Assembly (NCBI RefSeq): GCF_052324685.1
Contig: NW_027506878.1
Location: forward strand, 754,704-818,703
Origin: Brachyhypopomus gauderio
Taxonomy: Eukaryota > Chordata > Actinopteri > Gymnotiformes > Hypopomidae
DNA: 64,000 nucleotides
Direction: 5' to 3'
Below, one piece after another: positions 1 through 20,335 of this stretch. The first letter of the stretch is position 1. Each line of letters opens with the position of its first letter. The translations under genes were made by a program, and so were the position numbers. The notes under the pieces were generated by a model. It had not been told where the DNA came from. It searched no databases and was given only the letters and a program-made list of their open reading frames with translations.

Positions 1-356
1 ATTTCAAGTTTTGAACAAAGTAAATGTGATATCTTTGATGTTATTTTTCTTTATTCACTTGGATAGTTTGATCGTTGATTGATGGGGAAATGTGGGTTTC
101 ATAACCTAACAAATTAAAAGGATTTATGTTATAATAACATAAACAAATTAAAAGGATTTATGTTATAATAACAGAGCAACAAGCAAAAATGTTTTACATC
201 TATGCCAATATATATGCAATATTTGTAACTTGAATAAGTAATAAATCCAGAGTTATTTAACATTAGGAAGCAGTTACATTTAAAGTTACATATGGCCCTC
301 TGTGAGTGACGGTTATGCTAGTGTGGCCCACGGTGAAAATTAGTTTGACACCCCTG
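1..356. mobile_element. hAT-type element end (truncated by window)
   Basis: The segment ends at about 356 in AGTTTGACACCCCTG, the reverse complement of the CAGGGGTGTCAAACT terminus common on non-autonomous hAT elements. The other end lies outside the window or is lost. Positions about 108-175 hold two tandem copies of a roughly 32-bp AT-rich unit. No coding capacity is visible. The family call rests on the terminal motif alone. Confidence 0.5.
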
Positions 357-361
357 CTCTA

Positions 362-404
362 ATACATACTCTCTCTCTCACACACACATACACACACACA
401 CACA

Positions 405-457
<53 letters not shown>

Positions 458-482
458 ACACTAACACACACACACATACACA
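362..482. repeat. (AC)n microsatellite
   Basis: A nearly pure AC tract with a few AT or CC interruptions. It is the first of many such tracts in this window. Confidence 0.9.
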
Positions 483-1225
483 CTTGTTCTCTCCTCTATT
501 AATGATAGTAATCTGGTGACACACCTACTCGTTAACAACATGAGCTGTGTTTTAGGCCTGTAGTCTCCTGTGCTGTGTAGAGATTTAGAAGCTGTTTCTC
601 TTCTGGCCAATAATCAACTGACTCAACTGACTCTCATTCTACTATCACACACACACACACACACACTGGACAATAAGTTTAGACTTTTTTGGGGTTTTTT
701 CCATATGTAGAAAGTCTTCAGTCTCCATCCCCAGAACCTTTTCTCACAACCATTAACTCTTTACTCCTTCAGAACATTTTTAGGCCTATATTTTAACTTT
801 TCTTTCTGCAATTTTTTTTCCAATGTAAAACATTGTCAGCTTTCCTGGAAATTCCCACATGGTGATGATAGAGACTGTCACAGCTTTATGTATAGATGCT
901 TTTTGTAATTTTTCACTATTGGTTAAGCACAATTTTGAAAAGAAGGCTCATTTTGTCCAAACACTTTACACATTTCACGCAGCCACATACCAGAGTAGCA
1001 GAACATCTCAGATCTTTTGTAGAATTACTGTAAACACCTAATTTAAAACTATGCAACAATTTATAAAAACCCTATTTTGTCACTGTATGGCACAAAAAGG
1101 GTTCATACGATCTGATTCTGTCTAAACACCTTTAACATGTTTAGCTTTTAATACACTCCATGTTTGGTTTTATTTAGAGTAAATAAATAAAAACTCACAA
1201 GAGTAAATAAAACTCACAAGACCAG

Positions 1226-2226
1226 TACAACTTCAACTTCAACTTTGTTTATTTATAAAGCACTTTAAATCAATGCTATTGGCCAAAGTGCTGTACACAA
1301 CTAAAAACAAGATTTAAAAACAAGAAGCAAACAAGTCATGTGTATACACAAACAACACAAAGACACACACACACACAGGACAGTTATTAAAACAATAAAA
1401 CAAATAAGAGCAAACATCTCAGACTGAGTTAAAAGCCGCAGAGAATAAATATGTTTTAAGAGAGGATTTAAAAGCAGAGAGTGTTTTGGCCTGCCTGATG
1501 TACAGGGGAAGATCGTTCCATAGTTTTGGGGCAGCGACTGAAAAGGCATGATCACCTCTCAGCTTCCTCTTTGTTTTTGGGACAGCCAATAATGACAGAG
1601 CGGCTGACCTGAGTGAGCGTGAGGGGGCGTATGGGTGGAGCAGGTCCGACAAATAAGGAGGGGCAAGGCCGTGAAGACATTTAAAACAAAATAGCAAAAT
1701 TTTAAAATCGATCCTAAAATGAACTGGAAGCCAGTGAAGTGAGGCTAAAATCGGCGTAATATGGTCGCGTTTTTTGACGCCAACTAAAAGACGAGCAGCA
1801 GCATTTTGGACCAACTGTAGTCGGGTAAGTAAAGTCTGGTCCACTCCCACATAAAGTGCATTGCAGTAATCTAAGCGAGCTGTGATAAAAGCATGGATTA
1901 AAATCTCAAAGAGATGCACAGAAAGAAATGGCTTCACTTTGGCCAATTGTCTTAAATGATAAAAGCTCGACTTGACAACTGATTTAATCTGTGCATCAAG
2001 TTTAAGATCAGTGTCCAATTTTACACCCAGGTCAGTTGCCGTCAGTGTGAGATGTTGACTTAAAGGACCCAGATCAACATTCATTTTGGAGGTGTTACTA
2101 GGCCCAAACAACACGACCTCAGTCTTATTATCATTTAGGTGCAAAAAATTTGCGGACAGCCATACCCTGATATCCTCAATACACTTTAAAAGATGGTTTG
2201 CAGAATATTCAATACAAACACCATAC
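1226..2226 (-). mobile_element. 5'-truncated L2/CR1-like LINE, reverse transcriptase C-terminus
   Basis: Read on the minus strand from about 2226 to 1419, one frame of about 269 residues has the C-terminal features of an L2/CR1-type reverse transcriptase: an LNDNKTEVVLFG-like segment, a RLDYCNALY motif, a LHWLPV motif, and near the end an LWNDLP plus FKSSLKTYLF signature. The 3' tail lies towards 1226 (a TTTATTTATAAAGCACTTT motif on the plus strand). The 10-bp string ACAAGACCAG flanks the copy on both sides (1216-1225 and 2227-2236) and fits a target-site duplication. The endonuclease and most of the RT are missing, so this is a dead 5'-truncated insertion. The exact LINE clade is inferred. 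Confidence 0.8.
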
Positions 2227-2230
2227 ACAA

Positions 2231-2312
2231 GACCAGCACAAACATCTCACTCCAGACCAGTACAAACACCACACTCCAGATCAGTACAAACACCACACTC
2301 CAGACCAGAACA
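2231..2312. repeat. Short minisatellite, about 24-27 bp unit
   Basis: Three to four imperfect copies of an ACCAGTACAAACACCACACTC-like unit directly follow the LINE insertion. The repeat probably grew out of the target-site duplication itself, because the first copy contains it. Confidence 0.6.
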
Positions 2313-2545
2313 AACACTGATACATTTTCATTCCACTTCACATTGTAGCATCGGGCTGCATTTTGCAATGGATTTGAGAACAGACTGTATTTAAAACAAA
2401 ATACAGTGTGGGTCGCAAAACTGTCCACCAACAATGTTAAGGGTTAAGGAAGGGAGGAAGAGTGTAGAGGAAGAACTTGGAAGATTGATTTATGTTAGGA
2501 AGTTTTGGTCCAGAGTAGATTGATGAAACGATACAGACTCCCAAT

Positions 2546-2955
2546 GTCACCACCACATTGGGAACACAGCACACATTGTAATGTCACCACCACTTTGGTA
2601 ACACAACACACATTGTGATGTCACCACTACATTGGTAACACAGCACACATTGTGATGTCACCACCACTTTGGTAACACAACACACATTGTGATGTCACCA
2701 CTACATTGGTAACACAACACACATTGTGATGTCACCACCACATTGGTAACACAACACACATTGTGATGTCACCACCACATTGGTAACACAACACACATTG
2801 TGATGTCACCACCACTTTGGTAACGCAACACACATTGTGATGTCACCACCACATTGGTAATGCAGCACACATTGTGATGTCACCACCACATTGGTAATAC
2901 AGCACACATTGTGATGTCACCATCACACTGGTAACACAGCACACATTGAAATTGT
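2546..2955. repeat. 37-bp minisatellite, block 1
   Basis: About eleven tandem copies of a 37-bp unit containing CATTGTGATGTCACCACCAC and TTGGTAACACA. The last copies are diverged. The same unit returns at 3711-4040. Confidence 0.9.
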
Positions 2956-3384
2956 CACCAGCGCATTGGAAATACAGCCCCCCCTTGTGATGTCATCACT
3001 ACATTCATAATACTTCTGTGACAAATGAGGTTTTTCCCTCTTCTTAATGTTGTCAGATTAAATTGGCCTCATATATGAAGATAAATTACTGTGAGACCGG
3101 ATCAGTATCCAATTGCAAATCATTGAAAAACATTGAAAAGATCTACTAGAAATTTACATGTAAAAAGGTTGTGTGGAGCAAACAATAGTGCAGTGTATAT
3201 TATTTACCTACACATATTCTGCAGATCTTTTACATATATACAGTGCAAGTCAATCCACCTGTTTTTACAGTGCTTATGCCTAATTAGTGAGTTTATATGT
3301 AATCACCCAAGTGTCTCTACATTTGACAGCTGTGTTTGATTCGTTAGTTTGTGTGGGATTTTTGAAGATTGTGCCTTGAAATAG

Positions 3385-3545
3385 CAAAGTCATATCATGT
3401 TAAATGTCTGTGTTTAATGTAGATACTTGTGTACTTTGTGTCTAATGTAGTGCTGTGGGTTTAGTACTTTTGTGTATAATGTACAGATATGGGTTTAGTA
3501 CTTTGTGTCCAATGTAGAGATGTGGGTTTACTAGTTTTAAAAAGT
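3385..3545. repeat. 33-bp minisatellite, diverged copies (block 1)
   Basis: About four diverged copies of the unit that forms the long array at 4376-5010 (core ATGTAGAGATGTGGGTTTAG). They occupy the same relative position after the first 37-bp block as the long array does after the second, pointing to duplication of the whole segment. Confidence 0.75.
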
Positions 3546-3710
3546 GTGAGGCTGAGAATGTGCTTATAGATCTGGGCTGAGGTTTTGCTTCTTGAGTGTC
3601 AGGTTTCACTAACTGTGAGTTATTTTTAATTTCAGTGTGTAAGCAATCATAAATAACTATAAGTTGGTGTGTGGCCCATTCTGCATGACTGCGGCACACT
3701 TTGTACCCAC

Positions 3711-4040
3711 CATGTTGGTAACACATCACACATTGTGATGTCACCACCACGTTGGTAACACATCACACATTGTGATGTCACCACCACGTTGGTAACACAT
3801 CACACATTGTGATGTCACCACCATGTTGGTAACACAACACACATTGTGATGTCACCACCACGTTGGTAACACATCACACATTGTGATGTCACCACCATGT
3901 TGGTAACACAACACACATTGTAATGTGTAAATGTTGGTAATGCAGCACACATTGTGATGTCACCACCATGTTGGTAACACAACACACATTGTAATGTGTA
4001 AATGTTGGTAATGCAGCACACATTGTGATGGGACCACCAT
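3711..4040. repeat. 37-bp minisatellite, block 2
   Basis: About eight to nine copies of the 37-bp unit of block 1, with ATCACACATTGTGATGTCAC cores and two shortened copies near 3920-4020. Confidence 0.9.
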
Positions 4041-4375
4041 GCTGATCTGGTCATTCACAACAGCCCTGTGACCAGTGGGTCTGTTTGCCTAGTTAAACCA
4101 GCCTCATCTATGAAGATGAATACAGGCAGAACTGCATCCATTTGCAAAACCCTCTGAAATCAAGGACAACATTTTGTAAATCAGTGTAGACCTACAACGA
4201 ATGAACAGGATAAAAGGTGCACAACACTGCTGTGAAATACTCTCACGCTGTGAGTTTACAGTTGAACACCGAAGTCTCTGCACACCTGATGGCCATGTCT
4301 GATCTGCTGGTTCACACGTGTGGTATTTTGGAAGGTGGTGCCATGAAAAGACAAAGAAAGGACATAATGTTGGAT

Positions 4376-5010
4376 GTCTGTGTCTAATGTAGAGATGTGG
4401 GTTTAGTAGTTTGTGTCTAATGTAGAGATGTGGGTTTAGAAGTTTGTGTCTAATGTAGAGATGTGGGTTTAGTAGTTTGTGTCTAATGTAGAGATGTGGG
4501 TTTAGTAGTTTGTGTCTAATGTAGAGATGTGGGTTTAGTAGTTTGTGTCTAATGTAGAGATGTGGGTTTAGTAGTTTGTGTCTAATGTAGAGATGTGGGT
4601 TTAGTAGTTTGTGTCTAATGTAGAGATGTGGGTTTAGTAGTTTGTGTCTAATGTAGAGATGTGGGTTTAGTAGTTTGTGTCTAATGTAGAGATGTGGGTT
4701 TAGTAGTTTGTGTCTAATGTAGAGATGTGGGTTTAGAAGTTTGTGTCTAATGTAGAGATGTGGGTTTAGTAGTTTGTGTCTAATGTAGAGATGTGGGTTT
4801 AGTAGTTTGTGTCTAATGTAGAGATGTGGGTTTAGTAGTTTGTGTCTAATGTAGAGATGTGGGTTTAGTAGTTTGTGTCTAATGTAGAGATGTGGGTTTA
4901 GAAGTTTGTGTCTAATGTAGAGATATGGGTTTAGTAGTTTGTGTGTAATGTAGAGATTTGGGTTTAGTAGATTGTGTGTGAGATGTGAGTTTAGTAGTTT
5001 ATGTCTAATT
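4376..5010. repeat. 33-bp minisatellite array
   Basis: About nineteen highly uniform tandem copies of a 33-bp unit, core GTCTAATGTAGAGATGTGGG followed by TTTAGTAGTTTGT. Because 33 is a multiple of three, the minus strand stays open for about 300 residues as an 11-residue repeat (HKLLNPHLYIR). This is a repeat artefact, not a gene. Confidence 0.92.
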
Positions 5011-5278
5011 TCGGGCATGTAGAGCATTGAGAGAGTAAAAATGTGGATCTTAGGTGCCCTTCTGAAGTGGTTTGGAGATGCTTTCAGTTCTCCTCTGCTG
5101 CCTCCTGCAGGCCTCCATGATAATTACATGGCCCCATCTCCGTTCTGGGTAGGTACTCTGGTACCTAGGCAGGTGTGTGGATGTGCTAGACCAGTCTCTC
5201 CTGCAGGTGTTAACAGGTGTTATGATGAGTTGTGGTAGATGTGCATGTACATGTGTTGTTTTGATGGCATGTTGCAGT

Positions 5279-13330
<8,052 letters not shown>

Positions 13331-13609
13331 AAAACCACACATCAACGCTAACACACACACATCAACACAAACTCACCCATGTAGAAAAACACTCACTCAC
13401 ATCAACATATGCATTCACATATAGTTATGCAGATGTGTGTAAATACATGAGTACTGAAATGAGAAAACATTTCTGTTCAGAGGAATAACAAACCTCCATT
13501 AGCTAATCGCTAAGCAATGCTAAACTCTGTGAATCACACGTATGATGTCAGTAATGTTTCATGACATAGAGCACAAGTGACCACTTATTAGACACATACA
13601 CAGAGTCAG

Positions 13610-13645
<36 letters not shown>

Positions 13646-14158
13646 ATGTAAGTTGTTTGGAATGTAAGTGCAAATCATGGTACACGCTTGCCAGTCATCT
13701 TCAGTGATACGCGGGGTCATGAACTCTGAACTTTGACCCTGTCCAAAATGACAGTGAAAATGGCAGCACAGTTGATGCTCACTCCATGACATTTTAAAGC
13801 CTGAAGCACCTCAATCTTTGGGATAGAATGGAATTAAAAAATAGAAATAATAATAATAATATTACTGACATGCAGAAATGAACATTGACTCATGGGACAG
13901 TGAATGAAATAATACCAGTTACATTCTGTTAACTACTGATGTATAATTATCATGTTTATTCACTTAAATGGATATATTACCAAAAATGTGTGTACAACAC
14001 TAATGATATATGCAGATCGTACCAAAATGTCTGTTGTTACAGTTAAGTTAAAAAAATAGTTCACTTACTTCACAGATACGTGTATTATCCTTTAACATGT
14101 GTTTAAAATCAAATATATCACAACTGTATCATGGAGCCATCGTTTCATAAATATAAAC

Positions 14159-14164
14159 AATAAA
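14159..14164 (+). terminator. Candidate slc8a2 polyadenylation signal
   Basis: AATAAA about 830 nt after the slc8a2 stop and just before the srsf7 CpG-rich promoter. It is the clearest plus-strand signal in the interval. The 3' UTR between (13331-14158) includes a (GA)n run near 13613-13640. Confidence 0.5.
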
Positions 14165-14234
14165 GGTTAAACGCGCCTTTATTCCTCGACGTGACCAAGG
14201 ACCAATGATATTCGTTGTCTATAAAAAAAAAAAA

Positions 14235-14580
14235 AAAAAAAAAAAAAGCCCCGCCCCCTCGTTAAAGCGAAAGGAACCGCGTCAGAATCGCGCGCTCACT
14301 GGACCGGCGCGTGCACTTCCGGGAAGAAAGCGCGTGTGTGACGCTCGGGACGATAAAGTAGGTGAGATTAAACCCCTCCGATCACGGCAGCTCCGCGTCC
14401 GAACGTCGCTATCGCGCCGCGTGACTTCGCCAAGTAGAGCCGGTCCAGAATGTTCTGAGTTGTTTACCCCGCGCCCCCTCGACTGATAAAAAAAAGGGTT
14501 TTTAGCCGGAGTCGCGCGAGCCACCGGAAAGAGACGTCCACGCGCTGTCTCGCGGAACCGAGGCCGACGAGCGACACAGT
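14235..14580 (+). promoter_or_regulatory. srsf7 CpG-rich promoter and first non-coding exon
   Basis: A GC- and CpG-rich block follows a poly-A run and contrasts with the AT-rich flanks. It ends in a strong donor, ACA|GTGAGT, with GT at 14579-14580. The likely acceptor is CTCAACAG at 15268, joining a leader exon to the ATG exon. A second acceptor, CTGCAG at 15397, lies immediately before the ATG. The transcription start was not mapped. Confidence 0.6.
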
Positions 14581-15397
14581 GAGTGTGCTAGCGCGCGCGA
14601 CGGTTAAAACGGCGTTTCTGAGAGATTTATTTAAAAATGTGTTAAAACGGAGGTTTTTCCGCGCGGTGGTGAGCGCCTCTTCGTGTACAGAATCAGAGGT
14701 GTCGGCCAAACTTTTATTATCTCCATGTTTTAATTTTAACAAGAGGGGAACATGTGACGAACAAAGAGACTCTTAGCTCGCTAAGCTAACTAGCCAAGCG
14801 GCCTGCTCGCGCACTTTTGTGCCGCTTCGTTAGCTTAGCCGCGTGCTAACCGGTTCACTGCTGATTCCCAACTGTGCACGTGCATATGTTGTGTGTATAT
14901 ATATTACATTTATTTATTACATCATTTGCGTGCAATCAACCGACGAAGAGGCACACAGTTAGCCAGATAGCATTAAAGTCCTCGGAGCTTGCTAGCTAGC
15001 TGGCTGGATGTAGCAGGTTAGCTAGCTGGTGTAAGTCAGACTAGCCGAGGTGCGTCCAGCTGTTTGTACTGCTGGTGTTTTCCCGCTACACGGTTAGTTC
15101 ATATATAGATCATCAATCACATCATTGCAAGTGAATTTAAGCTAGATATGGACGTGATTTTATTTGTAATGCATGCCTAGATTTAGACCCTGACCAGTTA
15201 TTCAGAAAAATAATATTACCAATAAAATATTATCAGTAATCTAATAACCGCGTATTTCTCCTCAACAGGAAGTGCTGATTGCTTTGAGTAGTGAGATTCG
15301 GTGTCCATTGGTCAAACTGGGCTGTGTTTGTCTATGTGCATGTGTGTTATGTAATGTACCCGGCGGTGCACTCAGTTCCCGCTGGTCTGTGCTGCAG

Positions 15398-18300
15398 ATG
15401 TCGTACTCTTCACGGAGTTCCCTCGACTGTAAGGTGTACGTTGGCGACTTGGGCAATGGAGCCGCCAAGGGAGAGCTGGAGCGCGCCTTCAGCTACTACG
15501 GGCCGCTGCGCAGCGTGTGGGTGGCGCGCAACCCGCCCGGCTTCGCCTTCGTGGAGTACGAGGACACCAGAGACGCCGAGGATGCTGTGAAGGGAATGGA
15601 CGGAAAGTAAGTCATCTCGACTCCTGTCTGCCTACATTTCCCACGATGCTCGGTCGACTCCCTCCCCCCTCATCCCCAGCCCTGACCTCTTCAGGGAGCT
15701 CTGAGGGTGAGTGTTGGAATGTTGTCACCTTGTTCGTCTTGAAATACTTTAGACCTTATTATCGGCTTTAGACTTGCCGTGCTAGGTGAAAGTCCTGCTT
15801 TATGAAGTCCTCACCTGAGGGCTCCCGTGCAGGTGTTGATCTCCACTAACTACTCGTCCCCCCCCCCCATCCTCAGAGTGTTGTGTGGGACACGTATCCG
15901 TGTGGAGATGTCTAACGGAATGTCCCGGAAGTCTCGCTTTGGACGACCCAGCCGCCGACAGTTTGATCCCAACGACCGTTGCTATCAGTGTGGCGAGATG
16001 GGTCACTATGCTTACGACTGCTACCGCTACAGCAAGAGGGGCAGTCGACGTAGCAGGTACGTCCACCTGGTTATCCACGCCTGCCGTCTTTCTGTTAAAT
16101 ACAGGCACTCTGACACAATACTTACTCTCACAGGACACTGTATTGGGTACACCTGTATTGCAGGTTTATTTTATAGGCCTGCAGTTACAGGCTATAGACC
16201 ATGGGTTGGGAAGCAACAAACTCAGTGGTTGTCATTGAGTTTCTAGCTGTTTGGTGTTGACTGGGTGGTGGGTTGTCCTCTGCTGTGGTGTGAGTGCACA
16301 CTGCTTGTGTGGACCAGATTAAAGTGTTTTGGCACATGGAACACACACAGATTTGGCTGCGCTTCCTTCCTTCCTGATCGGTTTTCTCCTTCCGTCTTGG
16401 TAGGTCCCGCTCTCGTTCCAGATCCCGTGGGCGGCGCTACCACTCCCGCAGCCGTAGCAACGAACGGTAAGATCAGCCTGAGCTCTGTCTTCTCCACAGG
16501 CTCTGCCCTGCGCTGCTCATGTTAAAGGGAAAGTAGTTTTCCTGAAACAGGAAGCCCTTTCCCTATTTTCTGATACCCGGGCAGAATTTCCTTGCCACTA
16601 ATCAAGTGTAGACAAGGATTCTCTCCGAGTGCCATTAGAAGCACTAGATCTGTCAAATTAACTTGGCTTGTTGGAACCATGTTGGCTTGCAGAGTATCCA
16701 CTAACGTGTGTGTGTGTGTGTTTGGCAGGAGGTATCGTTCCCCGTCATACTCCAGACGACGGAGCCGGTGAGTGCTGGTGGTGGTGTACCATCTCTGTTA
16801 CTGTCTGATGCTCTTTAAGTGATCGCAGGCATTGGGTTTGAGGGATCCTCTGGAATATCATAACTTCCAAGACATTACATTTTAAACCATATATTCGAGA
16901 CTTGGAATATGGGTGGATTTTGTCATTTTGGGAGTCAAGTCCTGGAAGATTTGTGAATTTTATTTGTAGCATTAAAGTTTCCGTTTGCCGAATTATTTAA
17001 AGGTGGTCAGGTTTTCTGTTCATTAGAGGTATGATGGATTCAGCTTTATCAGCAGGGAAATGTCAGGGAACCCCGGATTAATGTCGCTTTATTGTGCTGT
17101 GGATGTTGGCAATATGATTGTGTTGTCAACATATCTGTGTGTGCGCTAGATCGGCATCTGCGGGTCGCTCAAGATCCAGAACACCAGTGCGACGCTCTCG
17201 ATCACCTGTGCGCCGGTCCAGAAGTCCAGCCAGGAGATCCAGAACACCAGTTCGTAGGAGGAGGTAACGCTCACAGTGCATGCTTTCTACAAGCTGTGCT
17301 CTGATCTCTGTTGTTACATGATGTCTACACCGAAGCTAGTTCAGTTTTAAGACTAAATGCTTCTCGTGCAGTCTCCAGGCTGTTTCATTTCACGCGTCAA
17401 TTGAAGTGTGTCTTAAATGTAAATGCCCAACATGGTGATATTCTGTGTGTATGTGCGCAGTCGTTCCCGCTCTCGTTCCCGCTCTGGGTCCCGACAGAAA
17501 GCGCGTAGTGCTTCCCGATCCAGATCCCGATCCCGGTCCAAATCTCGCTCTCGTTCCCACAGCAACAAAAAAGACAGGTGAGTGTCCTGTTCTCTACAAC
17601 CTCACGAGCCTCCCACCTCCGACTAGCCACTCCCTATTTAAGGATAGTTGCAGGGTACCCGCGGGTCCTTAAAAAGTCTTAAAATGTCTTAAATTTAGTT
17701 TTCCATATTCAAGGCCTAAAAATGTCTTAAAATGTCTGGAATTTTATGAGGGGAGGCATTAAATTATTATAAGTGTGTGTTGTTCAGTTGTTCTGGCGCG
17801 ATGTGAACTTTGCCGAATCTAGCGCTAATGCAGAAAATAACCGCTCCAGGGTCCTAGTGCTAGATTCCTAGCGTTGGAGTATACGGCCTCAACAACGTCA
17901 ACAATTTTCGTTCTCAAACCCCCCGGTCAACAATTCTCGTCTCCCCCCCCCCCCGTCAACGATGTGGAACACACCTGCATCCCCAGTAATAGTATTATTT
18001 TTTCTTGTGAGAGGTATTAAAAAGGTCTTAAGTCATTGAATTTGAGATTTAAAAATGTGCAGATACCCTGAGTTGGGGAGAACTGTGAGCTTGGAATAGA
18101 CAGTTAGGAAACAAGGACACTCACTGATGTAAAGCACTTGTGGGGAATTTTTTACTCTAAACATCACTGTTGGTGTCACTCAAGTCTATTGCAAAAGTAC
18201 ATTTCAAGAAGTCAACACTGGGTCGTACCTGCGTGTGTTGGCCCTCTGCCTTTCTGTGATGGTGACTAATAAGGGGAAACCAACGACATGGAAGAAACTG

Positions 18301-18404
18301 AGATTAGAGTTATGGAGAAGTAGAGTTTTGTCCTACTGAACAGGTTGAATAATGGAGGTGGATGGCTAAGTACAGAGGAATGGTTACAGACCAAAATGAG
18401 TCCT

Positions 18405-18445
<41 letters not shown>

Positions 18446-18499
18446 AGCCGTTCTAGGTCCGCCAGTCCGAGAGCGAGTCCACCACGAGAAGCCGACTGA
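15398..18499 (+). CDS. srsf7: Serine/arginine-rich splicing factor 7 (9G8)
   Basis: Nuclear SR protein in constitutive and alternative splicing and mRNA export. Exons: 15398-15606, 15877-16056, 16404-16466, 16729-16767, 17150-17263, 17461-17577 and 18448-18499. They join in frame to 257 residues; human SRSF7 has 238. Residues about 11-80 form an RRM with KVYVGDLG as RNP2 and GFAFVEYED as RNP1. Residues about 105-118 are a CCHC knuckle ([14 protein letters not shown]), which among SR proteins marks SRSF7. The rest is an RS domain ([32 protein letters not shown]) ending [11 protein letters not shown]. The first ATG before the RRM was taken as the start. The reading frame is open for 126 nt upstream of it, but that stretch resembles leader sequence. 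The RS domain is cut into five short exons. Fish have two srsf7 copies; I cannot say which this is. Confidence 0.95.
17651..18070. mobile_element. Non-autonomous hAT-like element in the last srsf7 intron
   Basis: Begins CAGGGTACCCGCGGG and ends GCAGATACCCTG, an inverted terminal pair. The ends carry the repeated GTCTTAAAATGTCTT segment of a common fish hAT family. AGTTG is present directly on both sides, shorter than the usual 8-bp hAT duplication. No coding capacity. Confidence 0.7.
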
Positions 18500-19057
18500 T
18501 CTGAAGTGTCCCCCCCCCTCATCTTCGACTCCCCTCATCTGTCACCTCATTTTGCATTTGTGCTTGAGGTGCTCGTATGTGATCTTAACCGCCCCTGCCC
18601 CCTCCCAAACAATAGCGCCCTCTGCTGGCCTCCTTCAGCTGTAGTGATAGTTTCATTATCGATTTGGTTGTTTTACTTTTAGTTTCATTGGAGAATTTTT
18701 TTCTTCTTCACCACAAGTGGTTTTCTACTGCCAATTTTTTTTTAAAGCCACACGTTGTCTTTCTCTTTAAAACAGTACTGTTTTAAATAATTTTAAACGT
18801 TCTGTTCCGATACTGTGATCTGTTATGATTTTGAGGCTAACGGAACAGTCAGCTGAGTCGTGAAGGTTGTGTGTTGAGTAGGATGAATGGGCTCTGATTG
18901 GTTGACGCTGTGCTGGAGGTAAATGCCCCTCCCCCACCCTTAGAAATGGTGGTGGTTTGTTTTTTTTTTTTTTTTTTTTTTCTTTATCAATTGAGTCTTT
19001 ACACACCCTGTTTTGTTGCTCAAACCAATGATGCTTATTGGATTTGGAGAAGTTTCC

Positions 19058-19063
19058 AATAAA
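19058..19063 (+). terminator. srsf7 polyadenylation signal
   Basis: AATAAA about 560 nt after the srsf7 stop, following a T-rich 3' UTR. A second AATAAA lies near 19359. Confidence 0.6.
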
Positions 19064-19721
19064 TACCACGAATGTCCTCTACCTTCCTGATTTTGTTTCA
19101 CAGTAAATGTCTCAAAATCCCCCCTCAGACATCCAAGGAGACGGATCTAAATCTCTTGAGCAGGACCGTGTTTCTGCCCCCCACACACCCCCCCCATGTG
19201 CAGCTCCCCATTCAGACATCAGAAATCACACAATAAATCAATGCATATTAAAGGGCCCCCAGAAGACGTTTGAGCTCCTGTACATATTTGTTTATAAAAT
19301 GCACACAAGGTATTTTTTATTTTATCTTCATTAGTGTTTAGTTTGTCATTTTATATACAAATAAACAATTACTTTCAAGCTGATATTCTTGAATTGTCTG
19401 ACCCATTTGCCTAGCATTGTGTGTGTGTGTATATATACAGACCAAATCGTCCAAAATGTTATTTTTCTTTGGAAGCCTTGTATACTATGTGCGTATGTGT
19501 AATTTTTTTCCAAGCTGTAAGAGATTTGATGCTGTGGAACCTTCTACTTGATGGTCGTAGGATGAAGACATTGTGTTCCACCATCATCTCTTGTTTATCT
19601 GACGTCGAGACACAGGTGGTTATCAGAGCTTCACAATAAGCAATTCCTGCACATCAACTTAAAAAACGGACTGCTTCTTACCTAAAATATCACACCCGAT
19701 GTTACTCACTTCACCTGTCTC

Positions 19722-20055
19722 CAGGGTTGCCACTCGTCCCGTAAAATACGGAATCGTCCTCTATTAGGTAATTAAACCGAAACAGGTCATGATTTGTTCT
19801 GTACTTCCATAAATCCACACACTCACAAAACCCGCACCTTTTAGAAGTGTCCACTATACCCGATGCCACTATGTCCTCAAAGTGGGGTCTGTGACCGCAG
19901 CGTCAGGAGGGAAACCCTGCAGACGCAAGATCACAGACGCAAGCATCAGTGTGCTCTAAATACCGCTGTCATCTCCTGAGACTGGTGCACATAAACACAA
20001 ACTGCACTGCTGCGGGCATTTTTGAAAAGTCCCTTATTTTCATTATGAAGCCCTG
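19722..20055. mobile_element. Possible hAT-like remnant upstream of kptn
   Basis: Starts CAGGGTTGCCACTCGTCCC and stops at GAAGCCCTG; the outer bases are inverted (CAGGG/CCCTG). Similar ATACGG/GTCCCG text recurs at 55870-55925. No target-site duplication was recognised, so the limits are tentative. Confidence 0.4.
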
Positions 20056-20335
20056 CATGTCACCTGTGTTAATGCGCACCGGTGTTTATCTGATTATCAC
20101 AGCGGATTCTCCAACATAAAAGTCCCCGTCCACAGTATCGGCGTTGTTTGATGACGCGGAGTTCGTCGTAAGGTTCTGATTGGTCAGAAAACCGAGCACT
20201 TCAGTTGATTGGTCGGGTCCCCCACAGGACCCTCCCCATCCCGGATGTTTTGCCTTGGTAGAGGCACTCGTGAATTAAGTAAGATTAAATGTAAATCCAA
20301 ATAAATTTTAAAAAATAATTTGTTTAATTTGGAAA

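Noticed and set aside
4104-5027. 307-residue minus-strand frame of HKLLNPHLYIR repeats
   Set aside because: It is the 33-bp minisatellite read in a frame kept open by a unit length divisible by three; nothing outside the array supports coding.
5041-5238. Possible upstream slc8a2 exon (MWILGALLKWFG...)
   Set aside because: No similarity to the NCX segment expected before VCGHGF, and no phase-compatible splice pair was found.
15272-15397. N-terminal extension of srsf7 (open frame upstream of ATG 15398)
   Set aside because: The 15398 ATG gives the family N-terminus; the upstream residues ([15 protein letters not shown]) are not SR-protein-like and probably are leader or intron.
16057-16403. 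srsf7 poison exon in the intron after the zinc knuckle
   Set aside because: SRSF7 is known to have one in this area, and CTCACAG...GTACACC and TTGCAG sites exist, but no single exon with convincing paired sites stood out; left uncalled.
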